This document shows positions 35,989 through 43,870 of a DNA stretch of 64,000 nucleotides, in pieces; position 1 is the stretch's first letter; the number at the start of each line of letters is the position of its first letter. The position numbers and the translations under genes were made by a program. Below the pieces are notes generated by a model. The model was not told where the DNA came from, ran no database searches, and worked only from the letters and a program-made list of their open reading frames with translations. This stretch comes from an uncultured Bacteroides sp. (lineage in GTDB: Bacteria > Bacteroidota > Bacteroidia > Bacteroidales > Bacteroidaceae): contig NZ_CAUFUE010000021.1 in NCBI RefSeq assembly GCF_959029255.1, forward strand, positions 29,884 through 93,883, given 5' to 3'.

Positions 35989-36222
35989 GATTTTCTTCTG
36001 CTCAGCCCTAAGTTTCCTTCTACTTACCTTTGTAGTTTATTATCGGTTCACTTAAGTGAATCGATTAGTTTACATCAGTGAACATGTCTGTTTACAGTAA
36101 TGAACAAATCAATTCACTTAAGTGAACCGATAACAAACTACAGGGCTGAACAAAAGAAAACTTAGGGTTGAACAAGAGAAAACCTGGTGCTGAACAGAAA
36201 CCATCAGAGGGGTGAACGGAAG
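35989..36222. repeat. 22-bp-period dyad array B inside a long inverted repeat
   Basis: TGAA recurs at 36057, 36079, 36101, 36123, 36147, 36169, 36191 and 36213, 22 bases apart except for one 24-base step. Units 1 and 4 contain the perfect palindrome TTCAC-TTAA-GTGAA. Arms 35989-36060 and 36113-36184 are reverse complements at about 58 of 72 positions without gaps, around a 52-base centre. The array lies in the 723-base gap between the GT2 and efp genes. The part of the gap from 35609 to 35988 shows nothing I can support. Confidence 0.85.
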
Positions 36223-36272
36223 TACTCTAAGGGAAATGCCCCTTCCGCATGTTGAAAGAATGATATAAAAAA

Positions 36273-36301
36273 GCAGCCTGTCCGTGGTTGGGACAGGCTG
36301 C
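36273..36301 (-). terminator. Terminator of efp
   Basis: GCAGCCTGTCC (36273-36283) pairs perfectly with GGACAGGCTGC (36291-36301) around a 7-base loop. Read on the minus strand it is followed by a run of six T, as expected for efp, which ends at 36332. Confidence 0.9.
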
Positions 36302-36331
36302 CTGTATATAAATGATGGAAGGGTAAACTTC

Positions 36332-36898
36332 TTATGCCTTTACGCGGCCAACGTAAGAACCGTCACGAGTGTCGATTTCAATAGTTTCGCCTTCGCTGAT
36401 GAACAGCGGAACACGTACAGTTGCACCGGATTCTACGGTAGCGGGTTTCAGTGTGTTGGTTGCAGTATCGCCCTTCAAGCCGGGTTCGGTATAAGTAATC
36501 TTCTGTACGACCTTTACAGGTACGTCAGCGTAAAGCACAGTTTCAGTAGTGGCATCAGAAACCACATCTACAATCATACCTTCGAGCAGGAAGTCAACGC
36601 CGTTAATCAGGTCATGAGCGATAGGAATTTGGTCGAAAGTTTCCTGGTTCATGAATTGATAGTTGTCACCATCATGATAGAGGTATTGGTGAGGACGGCG
36701 TTCCACGCGTACGTCTTCCAGCTTTTCACCGATGTTGAAACGACGTTCGAGTACGTAGCCGTTTACCACATCTTTCAGTTTGGTACGCATGAAAGTATTA
36801 CCTTTTCCCGGCTTCACATGCAGGAAGTCAATACAGAAATACAACTTGCCATCCATACGGATGCAAGTTCCGATTTTAATGTCTTGGGCATTAATCAT
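36332..36898 (-). CDS. efp: Translation elongation factor P
   Basis: A 188-residue EF-P with the three-domain KOW/OB/OB pattern. EF-P relieves ribosome stalling at polyproline. The tip loop is KPGKGNTF with Lys32 at the position that is modified in E. coli. No epmA, earP or ymfI-type modification gene is in the window, so whether Lys32 is modified cannot be told. It has a consensus -33/-7 promoter and a strong terminator, so it is a one-gene unit divergent from rpmH. Confidence 0.97.
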   Translation of the reverse strand: MINAQDIKIGTCIRMDGKLYFCIDFLHVKPGKGNTFMRTKLKDVVNGYVLERRFNIGEKLEDVRVERRPHQYLYHDGDNYQFMNQETFDQIPIAHDLINGVDFLLEGMIVDVVSDATTETVLYADVPVKVVQKITYTEPGLKGDTATNTLKPATVESGATVRVPLFISEGETIEIDTRDGSYVGRVKA

Positions 36899-36957
36899 AA
36901 CTTAATAGTCTTTATATTATTGTAATTTATTAGTTCTCTGTCGCTTCTTAGCGAGTG

Positions 36958-36989
36958 CAAAAGTAATGGAAATCGGTAAAAAACACAAA
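36958..36989 (-). promoter_or_regulatory. Consensus Bacteroides promoter of efp
   Basis: Read on the minus strand: TTTG (36989-36986), 20-base spacer, then TACTTTTG (36965-36958). Both elements and the spacing fit the sigma-ABfr consensus. The start codon is 60 bases downstream. Confidence 0.8.
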
Positions 36990-37015
36990 AACTTTTGAGA
37001 TAAAATGAGTTATCT

Positions 37016-37047
37016 CTTGGTTATTTTAGAAAAAGTATCTATTTTTG
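37016..37047 (+). promoter_or_regulatory. Promoter of rpmH
   Basis: CTTG (37016-37019), 20-base spacer and TATTTTTG (37040-37047). The -33 has one mismatch and the -7 is perfect. The ATG of rpmH is 44 bases downstream. Confidence 0.7.
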
Positions 37048-37090
37048 CAGCCCGATTACGTGGAATAATAACATAAAACAAGATACAGTA

Positions 37091-37252
37091 ATGAAAAGAA
37101 CATTTCAACCCTCTAACAGAAAGAGAAAAAACAAACACGGATTCCGTGAGAGAATGGCAACAGCTAATGGTCGCAGAGTATTAGCGTCGCGTCGTGCTAA
37201 AGGCAGAAAGAAACTGACTGTTTCTGACGAATACAACGGAGTGAAGGCATAA
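37091..37252 (+). CDS. rpmH: 50S ribosomal protein L34
   Basis: A 53-residue protein starting MKRTFQPSNRKRKNKHGFRE and ending in TVSDEYNGVKA. The N-terminal two-thirds are nearly canonical L34: KRTFQPS, HGFRERM and the run GRRVLASRRAKGRKKL. It is a small basic component of the large ribosomal subunit. The last dozen residues are an extension beyond the usual 44-46-residue bacterial protein. It has its own promoter and a strong terminator. The neighbours are not rnpA/yidC, so the classical rpmH-rnpA linkage is absent here. Confidence 0.96.
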   Translation: MKRTFQPSNRKRKNKHGFRERMATANGRRVLASRRAKGRKKLTVSDEYNGVKA

Positions 37253-37281
37253 GCCTCTTTCGTGTAATACAGAATAAGAGA

Positions 37282-37316
37282 GCCGCAAAAGACAAAATTT
37301 GTCTTTTGCGGCTTTT
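37282..37316 (+). terminator. Terminator of rpmH
   Basis: GCCGCAAAAGAC (37282-37293) pairs perfectly with GTCTTTTGCGGC (37301-37312), with the stem continuing inward through AAA/TTT, and is followed by TTTT. Confidence 0.9.
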
Positions 37317-37333
37317 CTTATAGCTGAAAATTG

Positions 37334-37341
37334 TATCTTTG
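37334..37341 (+). promoter_or_regulatory. Candidate -7 element of the PASTA gene
   Basis: TATCTTTG, a perfect TAnnTTTG match, only 19 bases before the ATG at 37361. The leader would be only about a dozen bases. It lies immediately after the rpmH terminator. Confidence 0.6.
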
Positions 37342-37360
37342 CTCCCAAATACATGTGGAT

Positions 37361-38014
37361 ATGACTATAAAAGAGTTTTTTTCTTTCCGACAGAACAAAT
37401 TCTTCTGGGTAAACATCGTAGCGATGGTCATCGTTGTCGCTGCATTGGTGTTTGGCGCACTGAAGGGAGTAGACATATATACCCGCCACGGTGAGGCGGT
37501 AGTAGTGCCCGATGTAAAAGGCATGGGAGTGGGGGAAGCCGAGAAAATATTCCGTAACCGGGGATTGAGTTGCGTGGTTTCCGACTCTTCATACGTCAAA
37601 AACCAACCTGCCGGTTGCATTCTGGAATATAATCCGGGCGCCGGGCAGAAAGTGAAAGAAGGACGTACCATCTACCTTACTATAAATACGCTCGACGTTC
37701 CTTTGCAGGTGGTTCCCGATGTGGCGGACAACAGTTCATTGCGTCAGGCGGAAGCCCGCATCCTGGCATCGGGCTTCAAACTGAGTGAAATTCAGTACGT
37801 ATCGGGTGAAAAGGACTGGGTATATGGAGTGAAATATAACGGCAGGCAGCTCACTATCGGCGAGAAGGTTCCCGTCGGCGCCACCTTGACCTTGATGGTG
37901 GGCGATGGCGGTGCACTTCCGCAGGATACCGACTCCTTGGGAGTGGATGGTTCCGGGAATGCCGAAACCGTAACTCCATCTGAAGACTCTGCCGTCGACG
38001 AATCCTGGTTTTAA
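37361..38014 (+). CDS. Membrane-anchored PASTA-domain protein
   Basis: A 217-residue protein. A short cytoplasmic start (MTIKEFFSFRQNKFFW) leads into a transmembrane segment (about residues 18-40). Two or three PASTA domains follow outside the membrane, with VVVPDVKGMGVGEAEKIF near 50, VVPDVADNSSLRQAEARIL near 118, and a third degenerate unit. PASTA domains bind peptidoglycan fragments or the divisome. No Ser/Thr kinase or penicillin-binding domain is fused. It heads a run with rluD and ddl. An in-frame TTG at 37331 is rejected because it falls next to the -7 element. Confidence 0.88.
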   Translation: MTIKEFFSFRQNKFFWVNIVAMVIVVAALVFGALKGVDIYTRHGEAVVVPDVKGMGVGEAEKIFRNRGLSCVVSDSSYVKNQPAGCILEYNPGAGQKVKEGRTIYLTINTLDVPLQVVPDVADNSSLRQAEARILASGFKLSEIQYVSGEKDWVYGVKYNGRQLTIGEKVPVGATLTLMVGDGGALPQDTDSLGVDGSGNAETVTPSEDSAVDESWF

Positions 38015-38018
38015 TCAG

Positions 38019-38100
38019 TTGATAGTTAGTAGCTAATAGTTGATAGTTAATATGTGATAGTTAGAGTAACTCCAATCGTAAATCGTCAAATCGTAAATAC
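38019..38100 (+). repeat. Compound 7-bp-period repeat upstream of rluD
   Basis: First, TTGATAG / TTAGTAG / CTAATAG-type words step by 7 bases (about 38018-38064). Then the phrase CTCCAATCGTAAATCG-TCAAATCGTAAAT follows (about 38070-38098) and ends a few bases before the ATG at 38105. The second part matches the repeat before cdaA apart from one 7-base unit. Confidence 0.75.
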
Positions 38101-38104
38101 AGTA

Positions 38105-39175
38105 ATGATAGAGGAATTGCCCGATGATATAGTGAATGATGACTTGGACGACATAGAACCCGTCGGTGATGAGGCGCAGCTTTATGAACACTTCCGTGTG
38201 GTGGTGGACAAAGGGCAGGAGATGATGCGTGTGGACAAATATCTGTTCGACCGTCTGACGAATGCTTCGCGTAACCGTATACAGAAAGCCGCCGAAGCAG
38301 GTTTTGTGATGGCAAACGGCAAACCGGTGAAGAGTAGTTATAAGGTGAAGCCGATGGATGTAATCACGGTAATGATGGATCGCCCGCGTTACGAAAACGA
38401 AGTAATTCCCGAAGATATTCCTCTAAACATCGTCTATGAAGATAAGTATCTGATGGTTGTCAACAAGCCTGCCGGACTGGTAGTGCATCCGGGGCACGGC
38501 AATTATCACGGTACGCTTGTCAATGCCATTGCTTGGCACATGAAAGATAATCCCGATTACGATGCCAACGACCCCCACGTCGGGTTGGTACATCGCATCG
38601 ATAAAGATACCTCCGGCTTGCTGGTGATTGCCAAAACACCTGATGCCAAGACTCATCTCGGTCTTCAATTTTTCAATAAGACAACGAAACGCAGATACAA
38701 TGCCCTCGTCTGGGGTAATGTGGAGCAAGACGAAGGAACTGTTGTGGGCAACATCGGCCGCAGCCCTAAAGACCGCATGCAGATGACCGTCCTGCCTGAC
38801 GACCAGGGTAAGCATGCCGTCACCCACTATCGGGTACTGGAGCGTTTGGGATACGTCACCCTTGTGGAATGTATTCTTGAAACGGGACGTACCCACCAAA
38901 TCCGTGTGCACATGAAGCACATCGGCCATATCCTTTTCAATGATGAACGCTACGGTGGGCATGAAATCCTGAAAGGAACCCACTTCGCTAAATACAAACA
39001 ATTTGTAAATAATTGCTTTGACACCTGTCCACGGCAGGCATTACATGCCATGACGCTGGGGTTTGTGCATCCCGTCACCGGCGAAGAGATGTACTTCACT
39101 TCGGAACTGCCTGATGACATGACCCGGTTGATAGATAAGTGGAGAAGTTATATCAGTAACAGAGAATTAGAATGA
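38105..39175 (+). CDS. rluD: Ribosomal large-subunit pseudouridine synthase, RluD-like
   Basis: A 356-residue enzyme. An acidic N-terminal extension (residues 1-25) precedes an S4 RNA-binding domain (RVDKYLFDRLTNASRNRIQ, 42-60) and the catalytic domain, with Asp166 in HRIDKDTSGLL. RluD makes pseudouridines in helix 69 of 23S rRNA. The ATG at 38105 is preferred to an in-frame GTG at 38054, which would translate the intergenic repeat. The stop overlaps the ddl start (ATGA), so the two genes are coupled. Confidence 0.92.
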   Translation: MIEELPDDIVNDDLDDIEPVGDEAQLYEHFRVVVDKGQEMMRVDKYLFDRLTNASRNRIQKAAEAGFVMANGKPVKSSYKVKPMDVITVMMDRPRYENEVIPEDIPLNIVYEDKYLMVVNKPAGLVVHPGHGNYHGTLVNAIAWHMKDNPDYDANDPHVGLVHRIDKDTSGLLVIAKTPDAKTHLGLQFFNKTTKRRYNALVWGNVEQDEGTVVGNIGRSPKDRMQMTVLPDDQGKHAVTHYRVLERLGYVTLVECILETGRTHQIRVHMKHIGHILFNDERYGGHEILKGTHFAKYKQFVNNCFDTCPRQALHAMTLGFVHPVTGEEMYFTSELPDDMTRLIDKWRSYISNRELE

Positions 39176-40158
39176 AACGCACAATCGCTATCGTATGTGG
39201 AGGGGATACCTCCGAATTTCATGTTTCCTTGCGCAGCGCGCAGGGCATCTACTCCTTCATCGATAAGGAGAAATACACATTGTATATTGTCGAAATGCAC
39301 GGACTTGACTGGCATATCCAACTTCCTGACGGAACAAAGGCCGTCGTTGACCGCAATGATTTCAGTTTCTGCAAGGATGGCAAGAAGGTAACTTTCGATT
39401 TTGCCTATATCACCATTCATGGCACTCCGGGTGAAGACGGACGTTTGCAGGGCTATTTCGATATGCTGCATATCCCGTATTCTTGTTGTGGTGTGCTCGC
39501 TGCGGCGCTTACATACGATAAGTTTGCCTGCAACCAGTATCTCAAAGCGTTTGGTGTACGCATAGCCGACTCTTTGTTGCTTCGCACGGGGCAGAATGTC
39601 TCTGACGAAGATGTAATCGAGAAAATCGGCTTGCCTTGTTTCGTCAAGCCCAATCTCGGTGGCTCCAGTTTCGGTGTGACGAAGGTAAAGACTAAAGAAG
39701 AGATACAACCCGCCATTGCCAAAGCCTTTGAAGAGGCCCAGGAGGTGCTTGTTGAAGCCTTTATGGATGGTATGGAATTGACGTGCGGCTGTTATAAAAC
39801 AAAAGATAAGTCCGTTGTGTTTCCTATAACGGAGGTGGTGACGCACAACGAATATTTCGATTATAAGGCAAAGTATAATGGTGAGTCAGACGAAATCACC
39901 CCGGCACGTATCTCCGATGCGTTGACCGGCCGGGTTCAGAAACTGACTTCCGCCATTTACGACATTCTTAAAGCTTCCGGCATCATCCGTGTGGATTACA
40001 TCATCACCGAAGGCGAGAAAATCAACTTGCTCGAAGTGAACACTACCCCCGGTATGACTGCCACCAGCTTCATCCCCCAGCAAGTGCGTGCGGCAGGAAT
40101 GGATATTAAAGATGTGATGACAGATATTATAGAAAACAAAATGAGAGATAAGGTATGA
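39172..40158 (+). CDS. ddl: D-alanine--D-alanine ligase
   Basis: A 328-residue ATP-grasp enzyme that joins two D-Ala for peptidoglycan. The start IAIVCGGDTSEFHVSL corresponds to the usual GG.S.E.EVSL loop. HGTPGEDGRLQG lies near residue 84, FVKPNLGGSSFGVTKV near 159, and LLEVNTTPGMT with the metal-binding Asn near 289. Its start overlaps rluD. It supplies the dipeptide that MurF (14.2 kb) uses. Confidence 0.96.
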   Translation: MKRTIAIVCGGDTSEFHVSLRSAQGIYSFIDKEKYTLYIVEMHGLDWHIQLPDGTKAVVDRNDFSFCKDGKKVTFDFAYITIHGTPGEDGRLQGYFDMLHIPYSCCGVLAAALTYDKFACNQYLKAFGVRIADSLLLRTGQNVSDEDVIEKIGLPCFVKPNLGGSSFGVTKVKTKEEIQPAIAKAFEEAQEVLVEAFMDGMELTCGCYKTKDKSVVFPITEVVTHNEYFDYKAKYNGESDEITPARISDALTGRVQKLTSAIYDILKASGIIRVDYIITEGEKINLLEVNTTPGMTATSFIPQQVRAAGMDIKDVMTDIIENKMRDKV

Positions 40159-40203
40159 GGAATAACTTATACTTTATGCCTCATAATTAATACTTAAACT
40201 AAC

Positions 40204-41343
40204 ATGGAATTTGATGAAATCCGTCCTTATCATGACGAGGAACTTCCTCAAATCTTTGAGGAGTTGATTGCCGACCCGGCATTCCGGCAGGTGGTTTCTA
40301 CCGTTGTTCCCGGTGTGCCTTTCGAGATGTTGGCACAGAAAATGCGTGCTTGTAAAACGAAGTTGGATTTTCAGAAAGCCTTCTGTTACGAGCTTTTGTG
40401 GAAGTTGGCAAAAGAGGCTACGGATGGATTGACGCTGAATCATTCGGCTCTGCCGGACAAGAAAGCGGCTTATACCTATATATCCAATCATCGTGACATT
40501 ATTCTCGACTCCGGTTTCCTGTCTATCTTATTGGTAGACCAGGGAATGGATACCGTGGAGATAGCTATCGGGGATAATCTGCTTGTCTATCCGTGGATTA
40601 AGAAGTTTGTGCGCGTCAACAAATCTTTCATTGTTCAACGTGCGTTGACTATGCGCCAGATGCATGAATCTTCCGCCCGCATGTCCCGTTATATGCACTA
40701 CACCATCAGTGAGAAAAAGCAATCCATCTGGATTGCGCAGCGCGAAGGACGCGCCAAAGACTCCAACGACCGCACGCAGGACAGTGTGCTCAAGATGTTG
40801 GCCATGGGCGGCGAAGGGGATATCGTGGACCGCTTGATGGAACTCAACATTGCTCCGCTTGCCATTTCCTACGAATACGACCCTTGTGACTTCCTGAAAG
40901 CCCAGGAGTTTCAGTTGAAGAGGGATAATCCCGAATATAAAAAGACTACTGCGGACGACTTGAAGAATATGCAGACCGGTCTGTTCGGCTACAAAGGGCG
41001 CGTGCACTTCCAGACGGCTACCTGCATCAATGATGTGCTTTCCCGGATAGACCGTTCCCTTTCGAAGCAAGAATTGTTTGCCAGCCTGTCTGCATTGATA
41101 GATAAGCGTATCCATGCCAATTATCGCATGTATCCCAATAACTATGTGGCTCACGACCTTCTTTCGGAAGATAATACGTATGCCGGACACTATACGGAGG
41201 AAGACAAGCAACGTTTCATCGCTTATCTCAACCAACAGTTGGAGCGCATTGACATTCCCGGCAAGGATGTCCCCTTCCTGCGTGAAAAGTTGTTGTTGAT
41301 GTATGCCAATCCCTTGAAGAACTACTTGGCGGCAACAAACTAA
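40204..41343 (+). CDS. PlsC/GPAT-like acyltransferase
   Basis: A 379-residue protein of the 1-acylglycerol-phosphate acyltransferase group. The catalytic block is YISNHRDIILDSGF with His96 and Asp102. The second block is IAQREGRAKD (near residue 183), matching the phosphate-binding EGR/EGT motif. The His-to-Asp spacing is five residues rather than the classical four, as if the motif were shifted. It has no obvious membrane segment and a long helical C-terminal part. The expected role is transfer of an acyl chain to glycerol phosphate or a related acceptor at the inner membrane. It is the fourth gene in the PASTA-rluD-ddl run. Confidence 0.82.
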   Translation: MEFDEIRPYHDEELPQIFEELIADPAFRQVVSTVVPGVPFEMLAQKMRACKTKLDFQKAFCYELLWKLAKEATDGLTLNHSALPDKKAAYTYISNHRDIILDSGFLSILLVDQGMDTVEIAIGDNLLVYPWIKKFVRVNKSFIVQRALTMRQMHESSARMSRYMHYTISEKKQSIWIAQREGRAKDSNDRTQDSVLKMLAMGGEGDIVDRLMELNIAPLAISYEYDPCDFLKAQEFQLKRDNPEYKKTTADDLKNMQTGLFGYKGRVHFQTATCINDVLSRIDRSLSKQELFASLSALIDKRIHANYRMYPNNYVAHDLLSEDNTYAGHYTEEDKQRFIAYLNQQLERIDIPGKDVPFLREKLLLMYANPLKNYLAATN

Positions 41344-41385
41344 GTCTTGGTGAAACAACATTGAATGACTATTTAAAAAGAAAAT

Positions 41386-42063
41386 ATGATAAGAGGTAAG
41401 TATTGCTGGTTGCTTTTTACTTTGCTGGTTTTCTTGTTGACGTCTTGCGGAGACGACGATTACCACTATCCTTCCGTGAAGTTGGAATTCCTGACTGCCT
41501 TTTCCGGTTCGGATGGTAGTCTGCAATCTGTCCTGACTGATGAAGGAGAGCAATATCCGGTGCTGGAGAATGCGTCGAAACTAACAATTGACCCCAATTC
41601 TTTTGTACGCATAGTCAGCAATTACGAACCGGTAAAAGCTGCCGATGGTGTTGCCGGAGTAAAGCTGTATGCTGCTTTAGGTACGATTTCTCCTTTTCCG
41701 CTTCCTGCCGACAAGTTTGAGGATGGCGTAAAGACCGATCCGGTGGAGTTGCAGAGTATTTGGATGGGGATTGATTATCTGAACCTTTTGTTAGGTATCA
41801 AAGCGCAGGATGGTAAACATCTGCTTCATTTTATAGAAGATGAAGTGGTGAAAGACAAGTCGACCGGGCTGGTCAACGTGCATCTGACGCTTTATCACGA
41901 TGCCGCTAATGACGTTCTTGCTTATACCAAGCGTGCATACGTTTCCGTCCCACTGTGGCAATATGCCGAAGAGGGAGTGAAGAAGGTAGCGGTTACTATG
42001 GATATAAATACCTATTCGGGTGAAACAAAAACGTATCAATTTGAGTACTTACCTAAAAACTAA
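41386..42063 (+). CDS. NigD-like lipoprotein
   Basis: A 225-residue lipoprotein with lipobox LTSC (Cys21) followed by GDDDYHYPSV. The pattern of an N-terminal OB-like part (TDEGEQYPV) and a C-terminal beta-rich part (LTLYHDAANDVLAYTKRAYVSVPL) matches NigD-like proteins of Bacteroides. The founding member is linked to a bacteriocin-immunity region, but the general function is unknown. Acidic residues after the Cys may favour surface export. It sits between the PlsC-like and rhodanese genes. Confidence 0.82.
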   Translation: MIRGKYCWLLFTLLVFLLTSCGDDDYHYPSVKLEFLTAFSGSDGSLQSVLTDEGEQYPVLENASKLTIDPNSFVRIVSNYEPVKAADGVAGVKLYAALGTISPFPLPADKFEDGVKTDPVELQSIWMGIDYLNLLLGIKAQDGKHLLHFIEDEVVKDKSTGLVNVHLTLYHDAANDVLAYTKRAYVSVPLWQYAEEGVKKVAVTMDINTYSGETKTYQFEYLPKN

Positions 42064-42075
42064 AAGCATAATCTG

Positions 42076-42462
42076 ATGAAAACAATCCTAGCAGGCATTT
42101 GCCTATTCTTTTCAACCCTTTTCTCCTGTCAGCAGAAAGGAGGAGACTTCAAGACTGTCACGGTTGATGAATTCGCCGGGCTGATAGCCAATCCCGAAGT
42201 GCAACGCCTGGATGTGCGTACCGTTGCCGAATATTCCGAAGAACATATTCCCGGCAGTATCAACATCAATGTGCTGGATGAACAGTTTGCCGCTGTGGCC
42301 GACTCTACACTTCAGAAAGATAAGCCCGTCGCTCTTTACTGCCGCAGTGGCAAGCGCAGCAAGAAAGCGGCCGACATCCTGAGCAAGAAAGGCTATACGG
42401 TCTATGACCTTGCTACCGGGTTTAATGGATGGAAAGCGGCTAAAAAAGAAACCGAGAAATAA
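42076..42462 (+). CDS. Rhodanese-like lipoprotein
   Basis: A 128-residue protein. The lipobox is LFSC with Cys18, then a single rhodanese domain (about residues 28-125). The catalytic Cys89 lies in YCRSGKRS, and DVRTVAEYSEEHIPGSINI precedes it. It is probably a periplasmic sulfurtransferase or thiol-handling protein anchored by lipid. It is the last gene of the rightward run and ends 9 bases before a large inverted-repeat element. Confidence 0.9.
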   Translation: MKTILAGICLFFSTLFSCQQKGGDFKTVTVDEFAGLIANPEVQRLDVRTVAEYSEEHIPGSININVLDEQFAAVADSTLQKDKPVALYCRSGKRSKKAADILSKKGYTVYDLATGFNGWKAAKKETEK

Positions 42463-42470
42463 ATGATAAT

Positions 42471-42820
42471 TTACCGGCGTAGCGCCGGAGCAGGTTTTCC
42501 TTTCGGATGGGGTATTTTCAGACGCGGATGACGCAGATTTTAAGGCTGCGCTGTGTCTTTGATTTTTTCGACGCGGATTTAGCGGATTAAGCTGATTAAG
42601 TTGATTTTTTACTTTGTTGCTACTACTAAAAGAATCTGCGTCATCTGTGTCATCTGCGTCTGAAAAATTAAAATCCGCTTAATCCGCTAAATCCGCGTCG
42701 AAAAAATTAAAACCTCTGTGACCTCTGTGTCCTCTGTGGTGAAAGAAAAATCACCAGTTGCATTTATATCAGTTGCGCCATCATCCGAAGGGAAACTTTG
42801 TTCCGGCGCTACGCCGGTAA
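42471..42820. repeat. Composite inverted-repeat element built from 9-bp units
   Basis: The outer 19-base ends, 42471-42489 and 42802-42820, are perfect reverse complements, and each contains its own hairpin CCGGCG-TAG-CGCCGG. An inner 31-base pair (42562-42592 with 42677-42707) is also perfect. A third pair, near 42516-42539 and 42633-42666, differs by one 9-base unit. Internal words step by 9 bases (GCGGATTTA/GCGGATTAA, ATCTGCGTC, CCTCTGTGA). It fills the gap between two convergent genes, so it may be a bidirectional terminator or a MITE-like insertion. No clear target-site duplication. Confidence 0.85.
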
Positions 42821-42828
42821 ATTCCCAT

Positions 42829-43782
42829 TTATATTCCTTCAATCAGACGTTTCAGCACCACCGTTGCCGAAATTTCCCTATTCGCGGCTTCCGGTATGAC
42901 GATTGATTGGGGACTTTCTATGACATCATCCGTCACAATCATATTGCGGCGTACCGGCAGGCAGTGCATAAAGTAGGCATTGTTGGTTACAGCCATCTGC
43001 CGCTTTCCTACTGTCCATGCGCGGTCTTTACTTAAAATCTGACCGTAGTTGTCTCCCGTATAAGCTGCCCAGTTCTTGGCGTAAACAAAGTCGGCGCCTT
43101 CAAAGGCTTTCATCTGGTCGTATTCCACACGGGCATTCCCTACGAACTTCGGATCGAGCTCATAACCTTCCGGATGTGTAATCACAAAATCATAATCTGT
43201 TGCGTTCATCCACTCCGCAAACGAGTTCGGAACAGCCTGTGGCAATGGACGAGGATGCGGGGCCCAACTCATAACAACCTTCGGGCGGGCAGTCTTCTTG
43301 TATTCCTCAATGGTGATGAGGTCTGCAAAACTTTGCAGCGGATGGCGTGTGGCAGCTTCCATAGAGAAAACCGGACGACCCGAATATTGGATGAATTGAT
43401 TTAGAATTACTTCATTATAATCATATTCTTTATTCTCGAAGCGTGCAAATGAACGGACACCTATTACATCGCAATAGCAACCCATCACCGGAATAGCTTC
43501 CAATAAATGTTCCGGCTTGTCACCGTCCATGATGACGCCACGTTCTGTTTCCAGTTTCCAGGCACCTTGGTTGATGTCGAGTACCATAACATTCATACCC
43601 AGATTGAGGGCAGCTTTCTGTGTGCTGAGACGGGTACGCAGACTGGAGTTAAAGAATATCATCATCAACGTTTTGTTACGTCCCAGTTCCACATATTTGA
43701 AGCGGTCTTTCTTTATTTCGAATGCTTCATCCAGTGCAGCTTTCAGGTTACCTATGTCCTGCACACATGTAAATTTCTTCAT
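42829..43782 (-). CDS. argF': N-succinylornithine carbamoyltransferase
   Basis: A 317-residue transcarbamylase. The carbamoyl-phosphate loop is FFNSSLRTRLST (residues 43-54), differing from the STRT motif of ordinary ornithine transcarbamylases. The catalytic C-terminal HCLPVRR is present. Pro90 (DGDKPEHLL, 86-94) is the residue reported to select succinyl- over acetyl-ornithine in the Bacteroides fragilis enzyme. It forms N-succinyl-citrulline in arginine synthesis. It is transcribed after proB-proA and works in the same pathway as ArgH (62.5 kb). A 7-bp repeat precedes its start. Confidence 0.93.
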   Translation of the reverse strand: MKKFTCVQDIGNLKAALDEAFEIKKDRFKYVELGRNKTLMMIFFNSSLRTRLSTQKAALNLGMNVMVLDINQGAWKLETERGVIMDGDKPEHLLEAIPVMGCYCDVIGVRSFARFENKEYDYNEVILNQFIQYSGRPVFSMEAATRHPLQSFADLITIEEYKKTARPKVVMSWAPHPRPLPQAVPNSFAEWMNATDYDFVITHPEGYELDPKFVGNARVEYDQMKAFEGADFVYAKNWAAYTGDNYGQILSKDRAWTVGKRQMAVTNNAYFMHCLPVRRNMIVTDDVIESPQSIVIPEAANREISATVVLKRLIEGI

Positions 43783-43792
43783 ACCTTTTATA

Positions 43793-43870
43793 TTTACGAT
43801 TTAACGATTTACGATTTACGATTGAAAATACTTCATTCTTCATTCTTCATTCTTCATTTTTCATTTTTAA
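43793..43870 (-). repeat. Two 7-bp-period repeats between proA and argF'
   Basis: On the minus strand, ATCGTAA-type words (43798-43823) lie just upstream of the argF' ATG, the same family as at 18.74 and 38.07 kb. Next to it, CATTCTT / CATTTTT words step by 7 bases (about 43832-43866) and reach the end of proA. Confidence 0.7.

Noticed and set aside
41386..42063. NigD-like lipoprotein as evidence of a bacteriocin cluster
   Set aside because: No bacteriocin precursor, processing or export genes lie nearby; the neighbours are housekeeping genes.
42471..42820. An IS or integron element
   Set aside because: No transposase or integrase coding region fits in 350 bases; only the inverted-repeat structure is supported.
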